Notes under the pieces: model-generated
Database searches by the model: none
Told to the model about the DNA's origin: nothing
The model's input: the letters and a program-made list of their open reading frames with translations, nothing else
Shown: piece by piece, positions 1-8,900 of the stretch
Numbering within the stretch: the first letter of the stretch is position 1
Layout of the letters: the number at the start of each line of letters is the position of its first letter
Source of the DNA: Planctomycetota bacterium
Lineage (GTDB): Bacteria > Planctomycetota > PUPC01 > JACPCR01
Assembly (NCBI GenBank): GCA_016179685.1
Contig: JACPCR010000053.1
Location: forward strand, 99,179-163,178
Direction of reading: 5' to 3'
DNA: 64,000 nucleotides
Program-made: the position numbers and the translations under genes

Positions 1-2
1 AC

Positions 3-296
3 CTGCTACACCGGTCGTGGCCGAACCGCAGCCCGGACCGGTGGCGAAGGGCGTTCGTCTCCCACTACTGCAATGCCCGGTCCTGGGTGCCCTGGAATCA
101 CGGCGGCCCGTATGAGGGGGAATGTGCGAACGCGCTTCATATCCTGGCGCGGGGCATGACGCACCTGCCCTATGCCAAGCCGAAGTTCGGCACCCCGTGC
201 GCCGCCCTCGAGCCGCCGGTAGTCGTCTCGGGCCGCACGGCGGCCCGCGTGATGGCCAAGGAAGGAGAGATGGCCAAAAGCGAGGTGAAGGCCTAG
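3..296 (+). CDS. Phytanoyl-CoA dioxygenase (PhyH) family protein, C-terminal part
   Basis: The gene enters from beyond the left edge, so only about the last 97 codons are seen. The reading frame opens with L-H-R-S-W-P-N-R-S and continues with a basic stretch and S-H-Y-C. This matches the distal iron-ligand His and the 2-oxoglutarate-binding Arg segment of PhyH Fe(II)/2OG dioxygenases (HxSxxNxS...RR...HY). The remaining 60 residues are a tail ending in a lysine-rich end. The family hydroxylates small lipophilic or sugar-derived substrates; the substrate here cannot be told. A second, complete PhyH gene lies at 61355-62119 but is not obviously its duplicate. Confidence 0.75.
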   Translation: MLHRSWPNRSPDRWRRAFVSHYCNARSWVPWNHGGPYEGECANALHILARGMTHLPYAKPKFGTPCAALEPPVVVSGRTAARVMAKEGEMAKSEVKA

Positions 297-303
297 CCCC
301 AAT

Positions 304-466
304 ACTGTTCCGTTCAGCGCACAAACTGTCGCTTCCGTATCGTTTGGCCTTGGCGAGGTCGGAACGATGTGTTGGAGTTACGCCTTTAGGCGTGGTCTTA
401 TCGGACAACGGCTAAAGCCGTCACTCCAACCCCTGCACAGACGGCTCTGGCGCTGAACTGAACAGT
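304..466. repeat. MITE-like nested inverted repeat
   Basis: A 17-bp arm at 304-320 is matched in inverted orientation at 450-466 with one mismatch. Inside it, a 22-bp arm at 371-392 pairs with 409-430 (19 of 22), and each inner arm is itself a small palindrome around CTTTAG. No ORF is carried. The inner-arm sequence (…GGCGTCACTCCAAC) recurs between the two response-regulator genes near 27213-27235, so it is a dispersed repeat. No target-site duplication is evident. Confidence 0.55.
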
Positions 467-490
467 GGACTCCTCGGATTTGGGTCTGAA

Positions 491-578
491 TCCCTCCGTG
501 TCCTCCGTGGTGTCCCCTTGGGCTTTCATCCTCGCAGAGAAACAAAAGCTATTTGAACCACGGAGAGCACGAAGAGGG
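491..578. repeat. Inverted CTCCGTG/CACGGAG repeat in gene-free DNA
   Basis: The segment 492-511 (CCTCCGTGTCCTCCGTGG core) is answered by an inverted, diverged copy at about 557-577 (ACCACGGAGAGCACGAAGAG). It sits in the 440-bp spacer before the glycosyltransferase-like gene. Apart from this and the nested repeat at 304-466, nothing else was seen in the spacer. Confidence 0.35.
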
Positions 579-739
579 GTGATTTCAGTGTTTCAGGGGT
601 CGCCATTGACGTTTATGCAGCCGAATCGGCCTGAAGAATGTCCGCGGTTGAAGATTTGGGGCCCCCAAGCGCTTATTATGGTGACGAGGCATTCTGCCGC
701 ACGCGACCTCCCTCTTCTGCCACCGAACCTATCTATATA

Positions 740-1798
740 ATGCCGCTGACACGGGATAATATGAAAGAACTCCAAGACGTCATGAAGCGCCGGCTCGGCA
801 TGATGGTACCCGTCTGGTTTCCACGGGACTTCGACCGTGAGAAGATGCGCGGACTCCTGCGGATGACCTTCTGGGACGCGGGACACTACCTGGACTGGTC
901 GAACGTCGTGGCGGTCGTCGATGGCGCTCCCTGGGCGGAGGAGCTTCTGAGGGAACTCGAGGCGGAGTTTCGGGCCGAGCTCGGCCGCGCCTTCGAGATT
1001 TTTCCCCTGCCTGAAAACGGCGGGAAAGGTTTGGCCCTGGCCCGAGGATTCGAAACTCTGCTGCGCCGGTCAGGCTTGACTCACTTCTGCATCCGGGACG
1101 ACGACAACGACCACTCGATCTACGACCTGCCGCACCTGGTGCGCACCCATATCCAAATCGAGGAGGAGGAGAGGAACGAGGTGGTGCTGGTGATTGGACG
1201 CAGGCGCGACCTCCGCCGGCCCCTGGGACTCTGGCGGGCGGAATTCGAGGATATCCTGAGCTACAGCGTTTGGGAGAGCGCGAAATTCTTCCTGGCGCTA
1301 AGGGGTCAGACCCTCAATGCCCAGTGGCTCGCCGCTTATGGTTGGATTCCTGACCTCGAAAGCGGCTACAAGGTTTACTCGCGCCGCGCGGCGGAGTTGG
1401 CCGTGTCCGCCATCCATCGAGCGGCGGAGGACTACCCGGACCTCCAGCTCACACGGTTCGGCGTGGAAACCGTTCCCAACGTGGAGATTCTGGCCTCGGG
1501 CGGAATCATCGGTGAAACGAGCCGCATGGCCCACGAGGAGCAGCCCCTGACCACCTTCACGCGGGGCACAACGCTTCCCCGGCTCTACGGCAACCAGACG
1601 ATTTACGTGTTCCGGCGCCTGGTCATACCCCCGAGCGTGGCACGCCAGCTCGTGGATAACGCCTTGCCCCGATCACTGCTGTGCCGGACCGGGGACGGCC
1701 TGCAACTTGCCCAGGAATATCGTGCCTTGGTCTTCGAGGGCATCGGACTCGGCCGTGAGGCCGCGTCCCAGCCCATCCGAGTCGCCGGCTACTTTTGA
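740..1798 (+). CDS. GT-A-like glycosyltransferase-type protein
   Basis: The product has 352 aa. Near residue 15 it has M-V-P-V-W-F-P-R, an early beta strand; then N-G-G-K-G-L-A-L-A-R-G, resembling the N-x-G...A..G segment of GT2 enzymes; and about residues 118-124 R-D-D-D-N-D-H, which looks like a metal-binding DxD. This pattern suggests nucleotide-sugar transfer, but it is not a textbook GT2 and the acceptor is unknown. The frame is open back to an ATG at 638; the ATG at 740 is chosen because the preceding 34 codons look unlike protein. It stands alone between two repeat-rich spacers. Confidence 0.6.
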   Translation: MPLTRDNMKELQDVMKRRLGMMVPVWFPRDFDREKMRGLLRMTFWDAGHYLDWSNVVAVVDGAPWAEELLRELEAEFRAELGRAFEIFPLPENGGKGLALARGFETLLRRSGLTHFCIRDDDNDHSIYDLPHLVRTHIQIEEEERNEVVLVIGRRRDLRRPLGLWRAEFEDILSYSVWESAKFFLALRGQTLNAQWLAAYGWIPDLESGYKVYSRRAAELAVSAIHRAAEDYPDLQLTRFGVETVPNVEILASGGIIGETSRMAHEEQPLTTFTRGTTLPRLYGNQTIYVFRRLVIPPSVARQLVDNALPRSLLCRTGDGLQLAQEYRALVFEGIGLGREAASQPIRVAGYF

Positions 1799-1880
1799 AG
1801 GAGATTAATCCGTTGGAGGCGGTAGGTGGAGTCAATCCCTCCTTCCAGTTTTGGTTGCGGAAGCTACGAGGGCTTCCCGC

Positions 1881-1918
1881 TGTCACCGCTGGTGGGGCCG
1901 GCCCCACCAGCGGTGACA
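1881..1918. repeat. Perfect 38-bp palindrome
   Basis: Nineteen bases at 1881-1899 are followed immediately by their exact reverse complement at 1900-1918, with no spacer. The centre is GGCCGGCC. It lies 83 bp after the stop of the glycosyltransferase-like gene. No T-run follows, so it is not a canonical intrinsic terminator; as RNA it would fold into a very strong hairpin. Confidence 0.7.
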
Positions 1919-2052
1919 TGGACACGTGATGCCTGTCTGCGCCGTACCCGCGGCAGGCAGGTCGGAGCGGGCTGCCGGGGAAGGATTTTGCGGTGCTGGT
2001 CAGGCACTCCGCGAACACGCTGTCGGTGTGAGAGGGGATCTTTGAAGAGTTC

Positions 2053-2290
2053 GTAACTCCTTAGCGAAAACTTCTGTCGTCCCTACGGGACTCTTATGGT
2101 TGATGCGCTTTTCCTTCCCAGCGCTGCGTTCGCCTTCGCGGGGCTTCGGCGAACTTGTGCCGGGCTGTTATGTAAGGTGGCCATGTCCTTGATGTTGCCA
2201 CCTTACATAACCCGTTGTATGTAAACGGTCTACGTTCAGCATACGTAACTATTTTCGGACGTTCCTACGGGACTCACAGAAACAGGCCTC
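2053..2290. repeat. CCCTACGGG-type element and a 15-bp hairpin in a gene-free stretch
   Basis: The 590-bp spacer 1799-2386 has no credible gene. From about 2053 it reads (T)CTGTCGTCCCTACGGGACT, a motif repeated near 2268 and in copies at 4291-4418 and 9898-10035. Inside it, 2167-2181 and 2197-2211 form a perfect 15-bp inverted repeat around a 15-nt loop. It looks like degraded interspersed-repeat DNA; the function is unknown. Confidence 0.5.
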
Positions 2291-2329
2291 CGGTGACGAT
2301 CACTAAGCAGTCACGAGAAACGAAAATGG

Positions 2330-2371
2330 TTTTCTGGTTCAGAGGCGCTGAAGCACTTCTGGACCGGAAAA
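2330..2371. repeat. Apex-conserved hairpin (AAGTGC family), member 1
   Basis: Arms 2330-2348 and 2353-2371 pair over 19 positions. All four non-Watson-Crick positions are G-T wobbles, with loop TGAA. Read on the minus strand, the apex is AAGTGC-TTCA-GCGCCT. It starts 15 bp beyond the stop of the Doc toxin gene, so it lies at the 3' end of the toxin-antitoxin transcript. Confidence 0.65.
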
Positions 2372-2386
2372 TTCGATAGAAACCCC

Positions 2387-2797
2387 TCATTCAGAATTCC
2401 GTTGCGCCGGAACCGTCAGACGTTGGAAGAAGGAGACAACTTCTTCCTTGGAAATGCCACCCGACGCCACGCCAAGCGTGAGGTCCTCCAATTCTTTGTT
2501 CGCGGCAGTCAGGCGCATGCCATTGAGCAGAATGAACACTTCGGCGGAAGCCAGAGCCGCCCGCTTGTTGCCGTCCACAAACGGATGGTTCTTGCAGAGA
2601 TGGAAGAGATAGGCCGCGGCCATGGCAGGGATGCCGTCATGCAGGAAACCTCCTCCAAACTTCGCCGAGGGCATCATCACGGCGGATTCCAGGAGACCCT
2701 GGTCGCGGACGGTGGTGATGCCTCCAAACTCGTTGATCAACCGGCAATGGATGGCGAGGACATGGCCGACCGTGAGAAAGCGGGGTGCGTCCATCAT
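2387..2797 (-). CDS. doc: Death-on-curing (Doc/Fic) family toxin
   Basis: The product has 136 aa, the usual Doc size. The Fic/Doc active-site motif H-P-F-V-D-G-N-K-R is at about residues 71-79, preceded by the G-L-L-E-S-A region of the family. Doc phosphorylates EF-Tu and stops translation. The ATG at 2797 overlaps the TGA of the upstream antitoxin by 4 bp (ATGA), so the two are translationally coupled. The partner is an AbrB/MazE-type protein rather than Phd. A second ATG directly follows the first and could also be used. Confidence 0.9.
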   Translation of the reverse strand: MMDAPRFLTVGHVLAIHCRLINEFGGITTVRDQGLLESAVMMPSAKFGGGFLHDGIPAMAAAYLFHLCKNHPFVDGNKRAALASAEVFILLNGMRLTAANKELEDLTLGVASGGISKEEVVSFFQRLTVPAQRNSE

Positions 2798-3024
2798 TCG
2801 GCCAGCCGCCGCAAGACCTCTCGCCGTTCGAGCACGACTCGCTCAAGGGCTGCCTCGAATCGCTCCTTGTCTATAGGTTTGGGATTTGTGGGCGTGATGA
2901 GGATCGAGCCGGCGTGCAGGGTCAGTTGGACCTCACCACCCTCTTCCAACCCGAGGAGTTCCAGGATGGCCTTGTCCAGAAACAAGGCGTTTCCGTTCCC
3001 AACTTTCTTGATTTGCTTGATCAT
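2794..3024 (-). CDS. AbrB/MazE-type antitoxin
   Basis: The product has 76 aa. It begins M-I-K-Q-I-K-K-V-G-N-G-N-A-L-F-L-D, followed by I-L-E-L-L-G-L-E-E-G: the swapped-hairpin AbrB DNA-binding fold. A charged C-terminal helix rich in E and R follows, probably the toxin-neutralising part. The ATG at 3024 follows GAGAGG, a fair ribosome-binding site. It is first in a two-gene operon with the Doc toxin and is expected to repress its own promoter. Confidence 0.85.
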   Translation of the reverse strand: MIKQIKKVGNGNALFLDKAILELLGLEEGGEVQLTLHAGSILITPTNPKPIDKERFEAALERVVLERREVLRRLAE

Positions 3025-3197
3025 CACGGGCCTCTCTTTACTCGAGTATGAGCGCTCCAAAGTGGAAGTGTATCCCGGCTTGCGTGCCCAACACCCCGGC
3101 AATGGTTTATACTATGTTACAACGACAAGGCGATACCATCAAGAGCGTCAAACTCGAGATTCGAGATTCAGACGAGCCCGGCGAATTTGCGGCAGAC

Positions 3198-3350
3198 CTA
3201 TTCCACGGTAAGCAGGGCGAGGACGGCAGGCGAGTCCCAGAGCCGCCAGGTCCTCTCCAGCTTCTCCACGCGCTCCTTGGGCAGGAGTCGCATGAAGAAT
3301 CTTTCCAGCAGGATTGAAACTTGAAACCCCACCGGTAGGAGCAGGTGGAG
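3198..3350 (-). pseudogene. Possible coding remnant in an otherwise gene-free spacer
   Basis: Between the antitoxin start (3024) and the ERCC4 gene end (3567) no intact gene is seen. One minus-strand frame, stopping at 3198-3200, reads about 50 residues with protein-like composition, including F-F-M-R-L-L-P-K-E-R-V-E-K-L. It has no plausible start because a TGA lies upstream. It may be the tail of a decayed gene or chance. Confidence 0.25.
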
Positions 3351-3566
3351 TCAATTGAATAGCCAGGTCCTGGCATTCTTGCAGGAACGCATCGGACCTC
3401 GCTGCGGGCCGCTCGATACGTGGTGGAAGCCATGGCATCGGGCGTGTCCCTGGTGACCTCCTCGACGGGCGCCCTCGTCTTCATCAGTATGATGCGGGGA
3501 AAGGGATCGTTTTGAAAAATCCCTACTTGCCCGGATTTCTCATCCCGGCAGGGTGAGAAATCCGGG

Positions 3567-4259
3567 CTAACTCAATACCTCCCGCATCCGCGAGGCAATC
3601 GCTTCACCGATTCCCGGGACCGAGGCCAGGTCGTCCGCGCTGGCTCGAACGATGGCCTCCACCGTGCCGAATTTCTCCAGTAATTTCCTGGCCCGCTTGG
3701 GGCCGATCGACGGAAAGCCTTGTAATACAAAGAGTTGTCTCGCCTTCTTGCCCTTTGGCCGGTAGCCCCGCCGGCAGAGTCCCTCACGCAGGCACAGGCG
3801 CTCCTGCCGGGCAGCATAGACCATCAGCCGGGCGGACTCTTCCGGATCGAATGACCGGAGAAGGGGGATTCGCAGGATCAGGGTGAGACTGATCAGGGCG
3901 CCCTGGAGGCATTCTCGGCTGACTCCCGACGAGGCCAGGGCTTTCAGTCCGCCTTCGAGAATGAGCACGGGATGGCGGCTGCTCGCGGCCAAACGACCGG
4001 CCTGACTCAAGAACCTGCCGCTGACGATGGCCTGAGCGAGGTCCAGAAGGGTCTTTCTTTCGAAGAGCAGCCGGCTCTGAACTTGGTAATCGCCGAGGGG
4101 CAGGCGGTCGATCCGCACTTCGACATCCGGATAGGTCATCAAGTTCTCGATGACGCCTGCGCCCCTTTCGCGGTCGTCGGCGACGACTCGGACGAGTGAT
4201 GGTTCGGCTTCGTCCAGCGGGTGTGGGACAGAAGATTCCAAGTGTCCATCTCCTTTCAT
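3567..4259 (-). CDS. ERCC4-domain (XPF/Mus81-type) nuclease with HhH tail
   Basis: The product has 230 aa. Residues about 25-110 carry the ERCC4 nuclease signature: D-D-R-E-R-G, then L-P-L-G-D-Y and F-E-R-K-T-L-L-D-L, the ERK-x3-D metal site. The C-terminal 60 residues contain two helix-hairpin-helix units (F-P-S-I-G-P-K-R-A and V-P-G-I-G-E-A-I), which bind DNA. In archaea and eukaryotes this pairing cuts branched or 3'-flap DNA; a repair or recombination role is inferred. The ATG at 4259 is preferred to an ATG at 4358 because the longer form would be read from repeat DNA. Confidence 0.85.
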   Translation of the reverse strand: MKGDGHLESSVPHPLDEAEPSLVRVVADDRERGAGVIENLMTYPDVEVRIDRLPLGDYQVQSRLLFERKTLLDLAQAIVSGRFLSQAGRLAASSRHPVLILEGGLKALASSGVSRECLQGALISLTLILRIPLLRSFDPEESARLMVYAARQERLCLREGLCRRGYRPKGKKARQLFVLQGFPSIGPKRARKLLEKFGTVEAIVRASADDLASVPGIGEAIASRMREVLS

Positions 4260-4290
4260 TGCCCCCCGCAACTGCTGAACGAACAGCCTT

Positions 4291-4418
4291 CTGTCGTCCT
4301 TCCCGAACTTGTCCCTACGGGAGTGATCTTCGATACAGGGCTTTATGGAGACATTCATCTGTCATCCCAGGGCGGCGCTTCGCTTGCCCTGGGATATTTC
4401 ATTTAGCCCAGTTCGGGG
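4291..4418 (+). repeat. CCCTACGGG/CCCAGG element copy
   Basis: It begins TTCTGTCGTCC, carries CCCTACGGGAG, then a CCCAGGGC...GCCCTGGG hairpin and ends TTTAGCCCAGTTCGGGGCT. The same order of three small palindromes occurs at 9898-10035, and part of it at 2053-2290. It directly abuts the next repeat at 4400-4663. Confidence 0.6.
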
Positions 4419-4663
4419 CTCTTCTGAGATAGTCAACAGGAAAGGTTCACCAAGTTCTTACTGTCCCCCATTTCTTTAATCCCCAACGAGCGCCGGAAAG
4501 CGACAAGAATCGAATGAAATCCGCTGCGCCCTTCTGGCTCGCGGATTTCAGAGCCAAAGTTGGCCCGGCTTCGCCGGCCGAACCCTGGCGGGGAAACGAA
4601 AGTCCTTAAGGCGCAACTCAAACTTAAAAAGTTTTTTCAAGTTTGACGCGCCAAGCGCCTAAG
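4400..4663 (+). repeat. Interspersed repeat R2, copy A
   Basis: This is one of several copies of an element seen most fully at 51379-51668 (inverted). Shared blocks in order are TTCGGGGCTCTT, GAAATCCGCTGCGCCC, GCGGATTTCAGAGCC, GGCTTCGCCGGCC, an A/T-rich hairpin (CAAACTT...AAGTTTG) and CAAGCGCCTAAG. Copy A lacks the middle block found in the 51.5-kb copy. It fills most of the spacer between the ERCC4 and dehydrogenase genes. Confidence 0.65.
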
Positions 4664-4706
4664 AGGCGAGTTCACAAGTGCACCATCACTTGCGAACTCG
4701 TCTCCT
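4662..4706. repeat. Apex-conserved hairpin (AAGTGC family), member 2
   Basis: Arms 4663-4680 and 4687-4704 pair at 17 of 18 positions, with loop CACCAT and apex AAGTG/CACTT. It follows directly on R2 copy A, the same arrangement as at 54149-54233. It lies downstream of the dehydrogenase gene stop (4790, minus strand). Confidence 0.65.
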
Positions 4707-4789
4707 CGTGCCATGTCCATCCACCGCATCCGTGGGGCGGGTCTGACCGGTCGTGACGACGTTCAGGCCTGACGGGCAGGGACGGCCGC

Positions 4790-5833
4790 CTACCAGCTCG
4801 AAACCCAGCGATTGCGATTGGGGATGGGCGGCTTGACGGCGACGCCGCCCTGCAGGTGTGACTCGTAGAGGCCGAAGCCGATCTCGGTGCCCAGCAGGGT
4901 GGCCCGGAGATTGCTCACGCCTGGGCGGCCGGTCCGGATCGACTCGACCAGCTCGCGGACCTTTCGTTCCGTGCCGCTCCAGTGCGTTACCGGCTGCACG
5001 GGCAGGGGATCGTAAGCCGGATTCCGTCCATCCTGGCGGCGCACGGAGAGGCATTCGCCGTCGTTCTGGATGCGGAGGATGCCTTTCTCGCAGACCACCT
5101 CGTACTCTCCATTCTTCCCGGTTCCTGCCACGTGGAGGGGCGTGCCCGTATGGAATTCAACGAGAGCGGAAAGGATGCCGGTGTCCTTGACGAAGCGGAG
5201 CTTCGACGAGTCGCCTTCAGCGGGATGGAGCGTGTCGAGGGTTCCCCGGATCGACACCGGTTCCGGGTCCCCCAGGAGATAGAGGAGCGTATCGAGGAAG
5301 TGCCCGCCGATGCTGTTTCCGGCGAATCCGACGGCGGAGCGCAGGCCGCCGAGCTCGCCGCTGGCGGCGATCTGGCGGGCCTGGCGGAAGACGGCCCAGT
5401 TGCGCCGCATGGGACCGAACTCGAGGAAGACGCCGTGGCGCTCGAAGGCGGCGCGGATGGCATCGGCCTCCTCGAGGGAGCAGCAGAGGGGCTTTTCAGC
5501 GTACATGCCCTTCACGCCGTGCTCGGCGGCGTAGACCATGACTTCCGCACGCTGCTCGGGCCGCGTCGTGATGCTGAGGATGTCGGGGCGTTCCTTGTCG
5601 ATCAGCTCGCGGAAATCGGCGTAGCCCCGGGGGACGCTCCAGCGTTTCAGGAAGACCTGTAACTTGTCTTCCATGACGTCGCACGCGGCCACCATCTCGG
5701 TCTCCTCGACCCTCGCGTACGCGCCCGCGTGGCAGTAGGGGAGGACCAATCCGCCGCGCTGCTTGCCCTGGACTTCATCCTCGATCGAGCTGGCCATGCG
5801 GCCACAGCCAATGATGCCCACTCGTAACCTCAT
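4790..5833 (-). CDS. Gfo/Idh/MocA family oxidoreductase
   Basis: The product has 347 aa. It opens M-R-L-R-V-G-I-I-G-C-G-R-M, the NAD(P)-binding Rossmann loop. At about residues 93-97 it has Y-A-E-K-P, the EKP motif that positions the nicotinamide and carries the catalytic Lys. The C-terminal half is the alpha/beta substrate domain. The family oxidises or rearranges sugars and inositols; the substrate is not predictable here. The ATG at 5833 is chosen because GGAGAAC precedes it; an upstream in-frame start would be read from repeat DNA. A distant relative is at 16292-17410. Confidence 0.88.
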   Translation of the reverse strand: MRLRVGIIGCGRMASSIEDEVQGKQRGGLVLPYCHAGAYARVEETEMVAACDVMEDKLQVFLKRWSVPRGYADFRELIDKERPDILSITTRPEQRAEVMVYAAEHGVKGMYAEKPLCCSLEEADAIRAAFERHGVFLEFGPMRRNWAVFRQARQIAASGELGGLRSAVGFAGNSIGGHFLDTLLYLLGDPEPVSIRGTLDTLHPAEGDSSKLRFVKDTGILSALVEFHTGTPLHVAGTGKNGEYEVVCEKGILRIQNDGECLSVRRQDGRNPAYDPLPVQPVTHWSGTERKVRELVESIRTGRPGVSNLRATLLGTEIGFGLYESHLQGGVAVKPPIPNRNRWVSSW

Positions 5834-5863
5834 GAGATGTTCTCCAGTAGCGTTCAGTTGCAC

Positions 5864-5935
5864 AGGTGTCAGGTGTCAGGTGTCAGGTGTCAGGTCGGAA
5901 CATTCCTGACACCTGACACCTGACACCTGACACCT
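5864..5935. repeat. Perfect 31-bp stem-loop made of AGGTGTC heptamers
   Basis: The left arm 5864-5894 is four and a half head-to-tail AGGTGTC units. The right arm 5905-5935 is its exact reverse complement, and the loop is TCGGAACATT. It fills the gap between the kinase stop (5948) and the dehydrogenase start (5833), both on the minus strand. Single or degenerate units of the same text occur at 17574-17740, 18110-18210 and 52741-52878. Confidence 0.8.
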
Positions 5936-5947
5936 TGTATTGTGGCG

Positions 5948-8900
5948 TTACGGGAGAGGACGGACCACGCGGAAGCCGACGGAAGAGAAGCTCGCGTCCG
6001 GCGCGGCTCGGTTGCGGACCGCGCAACGCACGTTGGCCGGGGTGTCCAGCCAGCTTCCCCCGCGGAAGACGCGCTCCGTGCCCCTTTCCGGACCCACGGG
6101 GTCAGCCTGTTCCTCTTTGGGATATAGGCTATACCAGTCGGCACACCATTCCCAGGCGTTGCCGTGCAGGTCATGAAGATTCCACGGGCTGACTTCCTTC
6201 TCGCCAACGGGATGAGTGCGGCTGCCCGAGCTCGCGTTGAACCAGGCGTGTTTGGGGATGTCTCGGTTGTCGGGGTCGTCCCCGAAGGAGAAGCGCGCCG
6301 TGCTGCCCGCCCGGCAGGCGAATTCCCACTGGGCCTCGGTGGGGAGTTGGAATCGGCTTCCTTTGTTCCCATTGAGCCACCGAAGGTACTCTTGCGCGTC
6401 GTTCCAGCTCACCATGACCACCGGGTGGTCCTCGGCCTGTTCGAAGCCGGGCTTCTTCCAGGTTGCCTCTTGCCTGCGGACCCACCGATCGTTTTCGTAA
6501 ACATTGCCGCCCTCCCCGCGTTCGGCGTCGGTCCTGTAATCCGTCTTCTGCACGAAGCGCCTAAGCTCCCCAACGGTCACCTCGTATTTCCCCATATAGA
6601 AGGGCTGTGAGAGCCGCACGGGGTGCTGCGTCTCGTCGTCCCGGTGCTCACCATCCTCGGGCGGGCTGCCCATCAGAAAGGGGCCAGCGGGTATGAAGAC
6701 AAAATGCGTGCCCGTGTCCTTGTGGCGGACCTCGAGGGGATGGCCGGTTTTTTTGTCCGAGCCCTTTTGGACCGCGTTGCCGTGGTTGTCCTTGGGACCC
6801 TGAGGGATTTCGAAATCCTGGTGGAAGGCGGTGGAGGTCTTGGGCTTCTTGAGGGCGAAATTCTTGCGATAGACGCCGCCCTGGCCAACCTCGAAGGTCT
6901 CCGTTGCGGTTTCGAACCCCTCCTTGGAGACCTGGAGGGTATAGGTCTTGTTCTTGTCCAGGCCCGTTCGAAGGGGTGTTTCGAGCTTGGAGAGGCCGAG
7001 GTTGCCCGGTTGTGGGTTGATGTCCACGGCGGCGCCGGGCGGGTCGGACGTGACGAGGAGAAGCGGGGCGAAGCGGGACTCGAGGAGGGAGAGGTCGATG
7101 CCCGCGCTGCGGGCCTCGTCAAAGGCCTTGCCGATCTGAGCAGGCCGGCCGAAGAAGAAATAGAAGAGCGCCTTGCGGCCGGCGACGGCCTGGGGATCGG
7201 CCTCGCCCTTGAGGGCCAGTTCGAGGAGCAACTCGGGGTCGAGCTTCTCGACGCCGAGGCGCACTTCGGCGCCGCTTTCGCTAACGACGAGCTTCCCGGC
7301 CTGGACCTGGCTGACCTTGGCGTCGCGGTCGCCAAGGCGGATGGTCCGGCCGATCAGGCTCGGCAGGTTCTGCTCGGCCTTCCCCAACATCTCGCCAAGA
7401 GTCTCGACGTCGCGGAAATGCTGGTCCATGGTCGCCGGCTCCGCCACGGGCCGGTTGGCGAGGACAGAGGCCTTGGCCTCGTCGAACTTCCTCTCCTTGA
7501 CGAGCTGGGCATAGCGGTCCCAGAAGGCCTCGTAGGCCCGGGCGCGTTGAACCGCTTTGACCCTCTCCCAGGCGAGGAGGCCGGACTGGATTTTCGTCTG
7601 GATGGCGGTGAAGGACTGGACTTGTGCGGCCGACAGGATGCGGGTATTCGAGCCCTGGGGACCCTCGGCGGTCTGGGCCGAGAGGGACCCCTCCGACCGG
7701 GCCTTCAGGTCCAGAAGTGCGCGGACGTCCGCCTCAGTCAGGGTCTGGGGGTCCTTGCCGACGATGGCGTCCGTTTGGTGGTCGAGGTCACGTGCCAGTG
7801 CGTCGATACGCGCCCGAAGCTTTCGCTCCTCCTCCTCCAGCGCGGCGGCCGTGGCCTTGGACCGCAGGTTCTCTGGAAAACTCCGCCAGAGCTGGCCAGC
7901 CTCCTCGAACCGGGCGGCCTGGCTGAGGCGCTCGGCCTCGGCCTTTCGCTTCTCCAACTCGGCCTGGGCGGCGGTTTCCCACTGGGCGCGCCATTTCTCG
8001 GCCAGGTCCTCCGCCTTGAAACCGTACTGCGTGCCCTTGCCCTGCTCCCGGATGGTTTCAAATCGTTCGATGATCCGGGCGAAGTCCGAGGGTTTCTCCT
8101 TGGCGTAATTCTCCGCGTAATCGAGCATGACGCTGAGGTCGCCCGCGGGCTTATCGTTCGGGCTGGGCTGGGCTGGGCGGGCCTCCGGCCCCGGAACGGC
8201 GGACTCGACGCCGGCCGTTGGCGGGGCCGTGCCCGAAGGCTTCGTCGAGGGCGTGGCCTGGGGCCTCTCATCGGGCGGACGCACGGTGGTCGAGGCGGCC
8301 GCGGAGGCCGTGGTCGTGGGCTCGGCCGGAGGGGGGGATGTGACCGTAGTGATCGGGGCGGTGAGGCCCGGCTCGGGGCCCGGGGCGCTGAACTGCCAGT
8401 CGAAGAGGAGGGCGGCGACGACGCCAGCGGCGACGGCCAGGCCTGCGGCGGCGAAGAGGAAAAGCTTGCTGCGCAAGGCCTCTTCGCCGGACGCCGGGCG
8501 TCGCCCGGCCAGACGAGCGCCCTGGACGGGTGGCAGAGCGGTGGTCCGATGGCGGGGGCCCGGCTGCGCGGGCCGGGGGCCCGTTTGCCGCGAGGAAAGG
8601 GGCGGGACGACGAGCCTTCCTTCCTTCAGCTTCTCGAGGTCGGCCAGAAGCTCCTCCGGGGTCTGGTAACGCTCCTCAGGAGTCTTCCCGCACATGCGAC
8701 GCAGCACGGCGCACACGCTGGGCGGCAGGCTCGGCTCATGCTGCCGGGGGTCCGGGAACGGCTGTTCCTGGTGTGCGAGCTGCACGGCCAGCGGCGTGCT
8801 GCCCTGGAAAGGCCTGTGGCCCGTCACGAGATGGAAAAACGTGATGCCCAGGGAATAGATGTCCGCGCGGCAGTCCACGTCCTTCGCTGCCCGGGCCTGC

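Noticed and set aside
2160..2240. Integron attC site
   Set aside because: The hairpin has GTTATG ends but not the R-box/L-box layout, and no cassette or integrase is seen.
4433..4621. 61-62 codon frames inside R2 copies (also 51436-51621)
   Set aside because: They follow repeat palindromes, differ in strand between copies and have no ribosome-binding site; treated as repeat DNA.
5864..5935. CRISPR array
   Set aside because: Head-to-tail heptamers without spacers, forming one inverted repeat; no cas genes nearby.
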